From Candidatus Nitrosocosmicus sp. (GTDB lineage: Archaea > Thermoproteota > Nitrososphaeria > Nitrososphaerales > Nitrososphaeraceae), in contig JAKDMR010000092.1 of NCBI GenBank assembly GCA_030452275.1, positions 1 to 7,411 on the forward strand: a DNA stretch of 7,411 nt. Reading direction: 5' to 3'. The notes under the pieces were generated by a model that searched no databases, was not told the DNA's origin, and worked only from the letters and a program-made list of their open reading frames with translations. Numbering within the stretch: position 1 is the stretch's first letter; every line of letters begins with the position of its first letter. A program made the translations under genes and the position numbers. Positions 1 through 5,716 of the stretch are shown here, in pieces.

Positions 1-10
1 ATAAATATAA
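1..10 (+). promoter_or_regulatory. TATA-like box for the HtrA gene
   Basis: An A/T-only stretch (ATAAATATAA) lies about 30 nt upstream of a TTG at 30 and 38-47 nt upstream of the ATG at 48. By normal archaeal spacing, transcription would begin near base 30. The box touches the window edge, so any BRE upstream of it cannot be seen. Confidence 0.35.
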
Positions 11-47
11 TCAAGACAATATTGTCATATTGATTTTTTTGTCCAGA

Positions 48-1322
48 ATGAAATATATCGTGTTGATTGTAGTGTTTTTTACAAGTCTAGTGATTATTAA
101 TTTCCCACAAGTATATGGTCAAAATCAAAGCCTAGAACAACATCTAGGTTTGTTTGGTAATGGAAATAATTCATTGTTAAATGACATTTTCAATAAAGTA
201 AAAGATTCTGTGGTTCAAATAAGCACAGAATATCGGCCTCTAGATCCTTCAAATCGGCCCTTTGATTCGACAGGCAATAATCCATTTACAATGAAGTTTG
301 GGTCGGGATTTATTTATGACAAATCAGGCATCATCATAACGAATTACCATGTTGTCAGCTCTGCTACTAACATAATAGTTACATTCAATGATGGTAACAG
401 TTATTCCGCTAAAGTGGTTGGCGTAGATCCTTATGGCGACATATCGATACTGAAACTGGATAATCCAGTTGGTGAAAAATTGATTCCAGTAACGTTATCA
501 AACTCTTCATCCTTAAAAGTTGGCGATCCGGTTCTGGCAATTGGTAACCCATATGGGCTTGACAATACTCTAACATTTGGTATTGTTAGTCAAATCGGTA
601 GATTATTGCCAAACTCAGACTTGGGTTACTCAATTCCAAATGTAATTCAGACTGATGCTGCTATTAATCCAGGAAATTCAGGAGGACCGCTAATAGATCT
701 CGATGGTAAAGTAGTAGGCATGAACACTGCCATATTTTCAAATACAGGAGCTTACACAGGAGTTGGGTTTGCAATTCCTTCCAACGATATCATTAGAATA
801 ATCCCTTCCCTAATAGAAACAGGTACATACCAACACCCTTGGTTGGGGATATCAGGATCAAAGTTATCACCCACTCTATCTGAAGTTTTCGGATTGCCCC
901 TCAATTACAAAGGTGTATTAATTGAGGATGTTGTGCCTAATGGACCGGCAGACAAATCAGGTTTGAAAGGAATGTTAATTCAAGGAAACAGATTTGGAGA
1001 ACAACAAATATTAGATAAAGATATCATAATTGCAATGGATAGCAACCCTATTTCAAGAATTGATGACATAATTTCGTATTTAGACATTAACAAGAAAGTA
1101 GGAGACAAGGTAAATTTGACCGTTAACCGTAACGGTCAAATAATAAACCTTGTTGCAAATTTAGAAGCACGGCCAAATTTGCCTCTACAAGAAATTCAAT
1201 CACAATCTGATCCCAATTATGACGACTCCCAGCCTTATACCCCGTTCCCAAATTTTAAGATGCCACAACTCCCAGAGTTTAAGCTTCCAGATTTGCCCAA
1301 CTTTAACATCCCGGGTTTATGA
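48..1322 (+). CDS. htrA: Secreted HtrA/DegP-family trypsin-like serine protease with PDZ domain
   Basis: Likely an extracytoplasmic quality-control protease that degrades or refolds damaged exported proteins. The 424-residue product begins with a signal peptide or anchor (about residues 1-24, MKYIVLIVVFFTSLV...). The protease domain follows (about 45-255) with the complete catalytic triad: His101 in TNYHVV, Asp131 in YGDISILKL and Ser211 in NPGNSGGPL. One PDZ domain covers about 265-375, starting at WLGISG. Family length and order are normal. The last 24 residues are three 8-residue proline repeats, which I do not know from HtrA proteins. An in-frame TTG at 30 would add six residues and fits a leaderless transcript. 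I chose the ATG at 48 because it opens directly into the signal sequence. The family call is firm; substrates and whether the N-terminus is cleaved are inference. Confidence 0.95.
   Translation: MKYIVLIVVFFTSLVIINFPQVYGQNQSLEQHLGLFGNGNNSLLNDIFNKVKDSVVQISTEYRPLDPSNRPFDSTGNNPFTMKFGSGFIYDKSGIIITNYHVVSSATNIIVTFNDGNSYSAKVVGVDPYGDISILKLDNPVGEKLIPVTLSNSSSLKVGDPVLAIGNPYGLDNTLTFGIVSQIGRLLPNSDLGYSIPNVIQTDAAINPGNSGGPLIDLDGKVVGMNTAIFSNTGAYTGVGFAIPSNDIIRIIPSLIETGTYQHPWLGISGSKLSPTLSEVFGLPLNYKGVLIEDVVPNGPADKSGLKGMLIQGNRFGEQQILDKDIIIAMDSNPISRIDDIISYLDINKKVGDKVNLTVNRNGQIINLVANLEARPNLPLQEIQSQSDPNYDDSQPYTPFPNFKMPQLPEFKLPDLPNFNIPGL
1114..1141. repeat. Perfect 12-bp inverted repeat with 4-nt loop inside the HtrA gene
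   Basis: The left arm ATTTGACCGTTA (1114-1125) is exactly complementary to the right arm TAACGGTCAAAT (1130-1141), with loop ACCG. It lies in the PDZ coding region, over codons for roughly NLTVNRNGQI. It could form a strong hairpin in mRNA or serve as a palindromic protein-binding site. It may equally be an accident of coding. Confidence 0.8.
1248..1319 (+). repeat. Three tandem 24-nt/8-residue proline repeats ending the HtrA protein
   Basis: The final 24 residues read as PNFKMPQL, PEFKLPDL and PNFNIPGL, consensus P-[N/E]-F-[K/N]-[M/L/I]-P-x-L, and stop immediately before the TGA. The nucleotide copies have diverged (for example cca/cca/ccc and aat/gag/aac for the first two codons), so the pattern is kept at protein level rather than being a recent DNA duplication. 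It could be a binding tail for the cell surface, membrane or partner proteins. Confidence 0.85.
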
Positions 1323-1346
1323 GCTAGGAGACAAAGAACTAATACC

Positions 1347-1466
1347 ATGCTAAGCTTGTGCACTAATAATCTTGTCGCGGAACTCAATGATATCAAAAGT
1401 GATTTAATTCAAGAAAAAATTTCTTTGCATAAAGCCAAGAATCAAATGAAAGGAATGATATTTTGA
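1347..1466 (+). CDS. Possible small protein of 39 residues, function unknown
   Basis: ATG at 1347 to TGA at 1464-1466 encodes a 39-residue peptide starting MLSLCTNNLVAEL. The middle (about residues 9-32) is charged and likely helical. The reading frame is the same as the HtrA gene and stays open directly after the HtrA TGA, so the ORF is set 24 nt past that stop. I see no promoter or ribosome binding site of its own; it could only be expressed from the HtrA transcript. I do not recognise the peptide, and a chance ORF is the more likely explanation. Confidence 0.2.
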   Translation: MLSLCTNNLVAELNDIKSDLIQEKISLHKAKNQMKGMIF

Positions 1467-1472
1467 TTTAGA

Positions 1473-1480
1473 TTTATAAA
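1473..1480 (+). promoter_or_regulatory. TATA box for the ABC ATPase gene
   Basis: TTTATAAA is a near-ideal archaeal TATA element. Its start lies 37 nt upstream of the ATG at 1510, which predicts a transcription start near 1503 and an mRNA leader of only a few bases. No Shine-Dalgarno sequence precedes the ATG, in keeping with near-leaderless expression. Confidence 0.6.
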
Positions 1481-1509
1481 CTTTTATTTCTTTAATTTAC
1501 AATGAATAC

Positions 1510-2268
1510 ATGTCAGTGCAGGAAAAAGCTTCGACTCCTCTTGTCAAAATAAACAATGTAAGTTACAGAAATGACTCTGAAGTTATTTTGGATAATATAT
1601 CCTTTGAAATAGACAGGGGAGACTTCTTGGGAATTATTGGACCAAATGGTGCAGGTAAAACTACACTTTTTAAATGTCTGCTAGGGTTGAATAAAGAGTA
1701 TACTGGTAATATAAGATTATTTGATAAAGACATAAGAAATCATGCAAAAGAGATTTACAAAAAAATAGGATACATCCCTCAGTCAAACAGTTTTGATCCC
1801 AGGTTTCCTGCTACAGTAAAGGAAATAATACAATTAGGTTCTGTTGGGGGGAAGGCTTTTGATGAACAAAAAGTTAAAGAATTGATAGAATTGACAGGTA
1901 TAACTGAATATCTTAATAAAAGGATAGGTGATCTGTCAGGAGGGCAACAACAAAGAGTCATGATAACTAAAGCACTTATTCATGATCCAGAATTGCTGAT
2001 TTTGGACGAGCCGGATACAGCCATAGATGCGGCCATATTAAAGCTATTCTACAAACTTTTAACAAAACTGAACAAGGAAAGAAAAATTACTATCATTTGG
2101 TCTTCACATGATCTCGATGCAGTGAGTTTGCTTTCAAATAAAGTGGCTTGTCTTTATCGGAAACTTTTTTTTCACGGAATTTCAGAAGATTTTTTTAGCA
2201 ATGAAAGTAATCTCAAGAAATTTGCAGAATCATCGATGCATATCCACATAAAAAGCCATTCACATTAG
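1510..2268 (+). CDS. Metal-type ABC transporter ATP-binding protein (ZnuC/MntB family)
   Basis: Cytoplasmic ATPase subunit expected to drive a membrane permease for zinc or manganese uptake. All nucleotide-binding motifs are present in 252 residues: Walker A GPNGAGKTT (44-52), Q-loop Gln91, signature LSGGQ (142-146), Walker B LLILDEP (162-168, catalytic Glu167) and the H-loop His200 in SSHD. The segment FDPRFPATVKEII after the Q-loop is typical of the ZnuC/MntB/TroB group. The C-terminus carries four histidines in HIHIKSHSH (244-252), which may bind metal. Length is normal. No permease or substrate-binding protein lies within the window on either side, so it is either encoded apart from its partners or has lost them. 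Zinc versus manganese cannot be decided from sequence alone. It has its own promoter at 1473. Confidence 0.9.
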   Translation: MSVQEKASTPLVKINNVSYRNDSEVILDNISFEIDRGDFLGIIGPNGAGKTTLFKCLLGLNKEYTGNIRLFDKDIRNHAKEIYKKIGYIPQSNSFDPRFPATVKEIIQLGSVGGKAFDEQKVKELIELTGITEYLNKRIGDLSGGQQQRVMITKALIHDPELLILDEPDTAIDAAILKLFYKLLTKLNKERKITIIWSSHDLDAVSLLSNKVACLYRKLFFHGISEDFFSNESNLKKFAESSMHIHIKSHSH

Positions 2269-2269
2269 T

Positions 2270-2302
2270 CCTTTCATTCTTATTTTTATGTTTACTTTCT
2301 TT
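2270..2302 (+). terminator. T-rich archaeal-type terminator after the ABC ATPase gene
   Basis: Directly after the TAG stop, the + strand is a pyrimidine-dominated tract with several T-runs (TTTTT at 2283-2287, plus shorter runs). Archaeal RNA polymerase commonly terminates at such tracts without a stable hairpin. No strong stem-loop is visible. Confidence 0.4.
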
Positions 2303-2404
2303 GGAATTGCATTTTGATAACTTAAGACAAGACACAACAAAGTATGCACAATGGTCAGAATTTTTGCCCATCTCATAGAAAAATAACTTGTAAAGATTTT
2401 TTAA

Positions 2405-2521
2405 ATGGGCGCTCATGAAGCAGAATTTGGAGAATGGGTTGAAGATGATAACCCCTGCTATCTAATTCTGACAAGGAACCAAAATAAAAGACATAATAAC
2501 AAATTTACATTTATGATATAA
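2405..2521 (+). CDS. Possible acidic small protein of 38 residues, function unknown
   Basis: ATG at 2405 to TAA at 2519-2521 encodes 38 residues: an acidic first half (MGAHEAEFGEWVEDD) with two-thirds of the way CYLILTR, then a basic, asparagine-rich tail. It ends 15 nt before the TTG start of the ribbon-helix-helix gene and is in the same frame. Only a weak A-rich sequence (about 2378-2387) could act as its TATA box. The clear acidic-to-basic division is suggestive, but I recognise no family. It could be a small protein, an upstream leader ORF of the regulator, or chance. Confidence 0.22.
   Translation: MGAHEAEFGEWVEDDNPCYLILTRNQNKRHNNKFTFMI
2507..2518 (+). promoter_or_regulatory. Candidate TATA-like element for the ribbon-helix-helix gene
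   Basis: The A/T-rich sequence ACATTTATGATA starts 30 nt upstream of the TTG at 2537, the spacing expected for a leaderless archaeal transcript. The match to a TATA box is imperfect, so this is tentative. Confidence 0.3.
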
Positions 2522-2536
2522 GGATTTACAATAGAA

Positions 2537-3136
2537 TTGAAAGAAAATGAAGCCTATGAGAATAAACCGAGCAAAACCAGAAGCATAACCTTTAGACTCG
2601 AAAGCTCGGTTATAGAAGAATTACAATTTGAAGCTGATTACAGAGAGACATCATTGAATGTACTTATTAATCAGATTTTACGGAGATATTCCAACTGGGA
2701 AAGGTACGAGAATAAAATTGGAATGATTCCAATTCCCAAGATAATACTATCTAATATGATGGACCAAGTAATCAGAACAGGTTCTGAAAATGGAATCGAC
2801 GATATCTCAAAATTTAAGGAATCTTTAGTAAAAGAACTTTCACAAATAGCCTTCAACTTTCTAAAAGACTCTGTACTTCTCATAAAGAAAAATTATACTC
2901 TATTTTCTGTTTTAGAGGTACTTGAACAGTATATGAAGGTAATAGGAATAAACTCAGATCACAGAATCGAGGAAGATGGAAAACACGTTTACGTCATACA
3001 GCATAAACTAGGAGAAATGTGGTCTTTGTTCATCAAGGAATTCCTAATCCTAGTATTTGAAAATTTAGGTAAAGTTAAGGTAGACATATCAAGTACGCCT
3101 AACACAACCGTTGCGAAGGTTTTCCTAAATTCCTGA
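2537..3136 (+). CDS. Ribbon-helix-helix DNA-binding protein with uncharacterised C-terminal domain
   Basis: Likely a transcription regulator. Residues about 14-57 fit a ribbon-helix-helix fold: strand RSITFRL (15-21), helix A from SSVIEELQ to about 38, then SLNVLINQILRRY as helix B. Such domains dimerise and place the strand in the DNA major groove. Ordinary CopG/Arc-type proteins are 45-100 residues; this one has 199. Residues about 100-199 form a second predicted alpha/beta region, with a hydrophobic helix at WSLFIKEFLILVFENL (152-167), that could sense a ligand or drive assembly; I do not recognise it. The start must be TTG at 2537: the in-frame TAA at 2519-2521 blocks extension and no ATG occurs before the fold. 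It is apparently transcribed alone, and its target genes are unknown. Confidence 0.8.
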   Translation: MKENEAYENKPSKTRSITFRLESSVIEELQFEADYRETSLNVLINQILRRYSNWERYENKIGMIPIPKIILSNMMDQVIRTGSENGIDDISKFKESLVKELSQIAFNFLKDSVLLIKKNYTLFSVLEVLEQYMKVIGINSDHRIEEDGKHVYVIQHKLGEMWSLFIKEFLILVFENLGKVKVDISSTPNTTVAKVFLNS

Positions 3137-3280
3137 TACTTCATAAAGAGAAATAAAGATATTTAGTACCATTCTTATCATCAAAGCAAACATGGTAAAC
3201 TATTAAATAATCTGTTGCACGCGATTTGTAGACTCGTGTTGTTGCAGTTGCTGTTGCCGTATCCCCCACATATGAATATA

Positions 3281-3288
3281 TTATAAAT
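3281..3288 (+). promoter_or_regulatory. Orphan TATA box
   Basis: TTATAAAT within an A/T-rich run (about 3274-3289) is among the best TATA matches in the window. It predicts a start near 3308-3313, 150 nt upstream of the next gene and with no ORF behind it. It may serve a small RNA or give the membrane protein gene a second, long-leader transcript. Confidence 0.5.
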
Positions 3289-3308
3289 ACTTTGGGATAA
3301 CAGTTCGA

Positions 3309-3367
3309 ACCATATAGTAGATGGTCGATTGAAATTATTCAAACATGACCGTTGCAAATCTTTTTTC
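3309..3367 (+). ncRNA. Candidate short non-coding RNA of about 60 nt
   Basis: The expected transcript from the TATA box at 3281 contains ACCAT/ATGGT (3310-3314 with 3321-3325). As an alternative it has a nested hairpin: outer GGTC (3323-3326) with GACC (3347-3350) and inner TTGAA (3329-3333) with TTCAA (3338-3342) around an ATTA loop. A six-T run follows at 3361-3366 and could end transcription. The two folds overlap at 3323-3325 and are mutually exclusive, which would suit a switch but could be chance in A/T-rich DNA. No known RNA family is recognised. The boundaries are predicted only. Confidence 0.25.
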
Positions 3368-3429
3368 ATAGAGAAACGGAGTAAAAATTTTTGAGATAAA
3401 CAAGACATTTGCTAGTAATGACATTTTGA

Positions 3430-3437
3430 TTTTTATA
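3430..3437 (+). promoter_or_regulatory. TATA-like box for the small membrane protein gene
   Basis: TTTTTATA begins 30 nt upstream of the TTG at 3460, which is the leaderless spacing. The wider sequence reads as A/T-rich on both strands, so direction is set mainly by the gene that follows. Confidence 0.4.
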
Positions 3438-3459
3438 TGATAAGATTTTAAAAAAAATA

Positions 3460-3897
3460 TTGGTTTGGAGGGCCTACTACCTTATCAAGAAAGACAATTA
3501 TCTGAAAATTTCTACATTATTAATTTGTGTATTTTCAGTTTTCGCAATAATATTAAACGTTGAAGGGAGCGATTGTATTACTCAAATCAATTCTTCACCC
3601 ATAATCAGCAATAGTTCCAATGGAGTTGGAGAAGTGGATAATAATAGCGATTTTATGGGTCAACGAGGAGAGGAGAACCAGCAACTGCAACTGCAACAGC
3701 AACAGGAAGCGTCGGATACACAATCTCAGGAGGCTTTAATGCAGCAGTCTTATGAACTTCGAAAATACTGCTTTTTGGTGACAAATCTGTATGTATACTC
3801 CCTCTTTGGTGTCGTAATAGGTTTCATAATATTTGTGCTATGGTATATGAGATACAAAAAAATTTGGTCTGGGAAGAAAAACGGCCCAACCAATTGA
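3460..3897 (+). CDS. Small membrane protein with glutamine-rich outer segment, function unknown
   Basis: I do not recognise a family. The 145-residue product has a basic N-terminus, a hydrophobic segment at about 16-34 (LKISTLLICVFSVFAIIL) that is a signal peptide or first membrane helix, and a polar segment rich in Asn, Ser and Gln (about 36-102). The densest glutamine part is QQLQLQQQQEA (74-84). A second hydrophobic helix (about 105-130) precedes a basic tail, RYKKIWSGKK, that would sit in the cytoplasm. The polar segment is therefore expected outside the cell. The start is TTG at 3460, supported by the TATA spacing; the first ATG would remove the first helix. It lies 74 nt upstream of the AAA+ gene, which has its own promoter, so a functional link is possible but not shown. 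Confidence 0.65.
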   Translation: MVWRAYYLIKKDNYLKISTLLICVFSVFAIILNVEGSDCITQINSSPIISNSSNGVGEVDNNSDFMGQRGEENQQLQLQQQQEASDTQSQEALMQQSYELRKYCFLVTNLYVYSLFGVVIGFIIFVLWYMRYKKIWSGKKNGPTN

Positions 3898-3936
3898 CCG
3901 ATTTGAAACTTAAGAAACCCAAGCTATTTGCATAGA

Positions 3937-3949
3937 TTTTTAAATAAAT
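3937..3949 (+). promoter_or_regulatory. TATA-like box for the AAA+/VWA operon
   Basis: The sequence TTTTAAATAAATA lies 23-35 nt upstream of the TTG at 3972, predicting a start only a few bases before the codon. It probably drives both the ATPase gene and the tightly spaced VWA gene. Confidence 0.45.
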
Positions 3950-3971
3950 AGGAACTAATTTCACACAAAGA

Positions 3972-5711
3972 TTGTCTCGCGCAGATTCTATTCTAAAATT
4001 GGTTAAGACCTCATATGCTACATCGCCCACGTTTAAGCAGGCCACTTTTTTCGGAGTGCCACATAACTACAAGGATATAAAAACGCTAAGAGAACTTTTA
4101 GAAATCAATTACAAGTATCAGCCAGTAAAGAATCAATTAAGACAAAACCTTATTGCTAAAATCAAGAATAATGAAAATCCATTCGTAGGGATTATTGGGT
4201 TTGATGACACAGTTATCCCAGCCATAAAGAGAGCACTCTTGGCGGGACATGATATATTGTTTGTAGGTCACATAGGTCAAGGAAAAACCAAACTCGCTGA
4301 ATTAATTTCAGAGAATCTCTTATCACCCATCCCCATAGTGGAAGGAACTTTGACTAACGACATTCCAACCGAAATGCCTTATACCCATCTCATCGATTTG
4401 TTAAACGGAAATGCTATTGAAAAAATGCTTCCAGAATTCTATATTTCAAAGGACTGTGAGGAAATAATCAAGAATAATGGCTTAGACACTAAAATAAAAT
4501 GGCTAGACGGCAAACAGAGATACAGATACATACTGGCAACTCCCGATATCTCTGTTAAAGATCTGGTGGGCCAGATTGATGTGGTTAAGATCATAAAAAA
4601 GGGTATTGAATTTTTTGATATAGATTCTTATTCGCCTGGATATCTACTTCAAGCCAGATATGGGATTTTATGTCTTGATGAGTTGCCAGTTCTAGACCCC
4701 CGAAAACAAGTAACGCTGCTTAGCGTACTACAAGAAGGAAGATTTACCACGGGCGCTTACCCAGTATTTTTCAAACCAGATGTAAAAATTATTGCAACGG
4801 CAAATCCTATAGATTACACTCATTCTGGAAAGATAATAGAACCACTAGCCGATCGTTTAAAGAGCCATATTGAGACACATTATCCAAATACGATTGATGA
4901 TGAAACCTTAATTTTACTACAGGAAATGGACATGCTAAATAGAGATCAAACTTTTTTGCCAATTTTTATGTTAAAAACAATTACCAGAATTTTCCAAAAG
5001 ATTAGAATCCATCCTGATATTAATAGCGACAGAGGTGTAAGTGTAAGGTCAACCATTCACTCCCTAGAAGCAATTATAGGTGAAGTAGAGAGGGTTCGTT
5101 CACTGGTTAATAATGTCAAAACAATACCAAGATTTTCCGATCTGCAATGTATATTCCAATCTTCAAAGTTTGAACTAGATGAAATAGAAGATACGACAGA
5201 AAATAAGACACTATTTCTAAATAATGTAATCAATGAAGTTATACAAGAGACATGCTTACATTTTTTTGACGAATTTTTCAAACCACAAGAACTAATATCC
5301 ATCAAAAACGAGTTTAGAAACAAGTCATTCATTGTAGTTCAAAATCAATATCAACACTCATCATCAGCCCAATCGCTAGATGATGCAGAAAGGCCGAATG
5401 TGGCAAAAAACTCTAGGACGACTTCGTACTTGTATACAGATCAGTTGGGACACCTTCCAGTATTATCCAAGACATTAAAAGGCATAATCGCTAAAATTAG
5501 ACAAGAACAAGATTACTTCATTCAAAAGGCTCGTCAAAACCAGATTGACAAGAATCTGCAATATATACAGATCGAAAGCGTATGGAAAGATAAGGAAAAT
5601 AATAATGAAGAACTTTTAGCAACTTCATCTGAGCTACTCTTTGAATATTTAAGGTTTAGTTCCCCACCAATCCTGGATAAAAGGGAAGACAGGTTCGAAA
5701 TTAGAGAATAA
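3972..5711 (+). CDS. AAA+ ATPase, Mg-chelatase subunit I-like (ChlI/MoxR superfamily)
   Basis: Expected to form a ring and use ATP to remodel a target, working with the VWA protein encoded next. The 579-residue product has an N-terminal region of about 70 residues and then the AAA+ core: Walker A GHIGQGKT (99-106), Walker B GILCLDEL (231-238, Asp236/Glu237), sensor-1 region IIATANP (274-280, Asn278) and PLADRLKSHIE (291-301). The stretch PDISVKDLVGQID...SPGYLLQARYGILCLDE matches the ChlI/BchI pattern, in which an insert precedes Walker B, better than generic MoxR. Residues about 400-579 form a helical extension interrupted by a polar linker (about 460-482), longer than the usual 340-390-residue ChlI. 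The start is TTG at 3972; no other start fits before the core. The metal-chelatase role is not shown, as no tetrapyrrole gene is visible. Confidence 0.88.
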   Translation: MSRADSILKLVKTSYATSPTFKQATFFGVPHNYKDIKTLRELLEINYKYQPVKNQLRQNLIAKIKNNENPFVGIIGFDDTVIPAIKRALLAGHDILFVGHIGQGKTKLAELISENLLSPIPIVEGTLTNDIPTEMPYTHLIDLLNGNAIEKMLPEFYISKDCEEIIKNNGLDTKIKWLDGKQRYRYILATPDISVKDLVGQIDVVKIIKKGIEFFDIDSYSPGYLLQARYGILCLDELPVLDPRKQVTLLSVLQEGRFTTGAYPVFFKPDVKIIATANPIDYTHSGKIIEPLADRLKSHIETHYPNTIDDETLILLQEMDMLNRDQTFLPIFMLKTITRIFQKIRIHPDINSDRGVSVRSTIHSLEAIIGEVERVRSLVNNVKTIPRFSDLQCIFQSSKFELDEIEDTTENKTLFLNNVINEVIQETCLHFFDEFFKPQELISIKNEFRNKSFIVVQNQYQHSSSAQSLDDAERPNVAKNSRTTSYLYTDQLGHLPVLSKTLKGIIAKIRQEQDYFIQKARQNQIDKNLQYIQIESVWKDKENNNEELLATSSELLFEYLRFSSPPILDKREDRFEIRE

Positions 5712-5716
5712 ACAAG

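Larger units (their letters stand above)
3137..3459. other. Gene-free stretch between regulator and membrane protein genes
   Basis: I find no convincing protein-coding gene here on the + strand: every ATG is followed by a stop within a few codons. The region holds a strong TATA box (3281-3288), a nested stem-loop with a downstream T-run (candidate RNA, listed separately) and the promoter of the next gene near its right end. The bases around 3238-3260 are a GTTG/CTGTTG-rich low-complexity patch. Confidence 0.6.

Noticed and set aside
2213..2416. 67-codon minus-strand ORF at the end of the ABC ATPase gene
   Set aside because: It overlaps the end of a confident gene and the T-rich tract, has a Lys/Asn/Ser-rich low-information sequence and no recognisable family.
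2405..3136. Small ORF at 2405 as the true N-terminus of the ribbon-helix-helix protein
   Set aside because: Although in the same frame, an in-frame TAA at 2519-2521 separates them, and the DNA-binding fold is complete without it.
3298..3316. GTTCGAAC resembling the T-loop of a tRNA
   Set aside because: No 5-bp T-stem flanks it, and no acceptor, D or anticodon stem can be drawn around it.
3181..3408. 75-codon minus-strand ORF with an A/T-rich box about 27 nt ahead of its start
   Set aside because: Composition is unlike a real protein (almost no acidic residues, many Cys and Leu), no family is recognised, and the box is better explained by the + strand gene at 3460. The ORF also runs over the candidate RNA.
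5057..5332. 91-codon minus-strand ORF inside the AAA+ gene
   Set aside because: It lies wholly within a confident coding sequence; the Ser/Leu-rich product is a typical antisense shadow.
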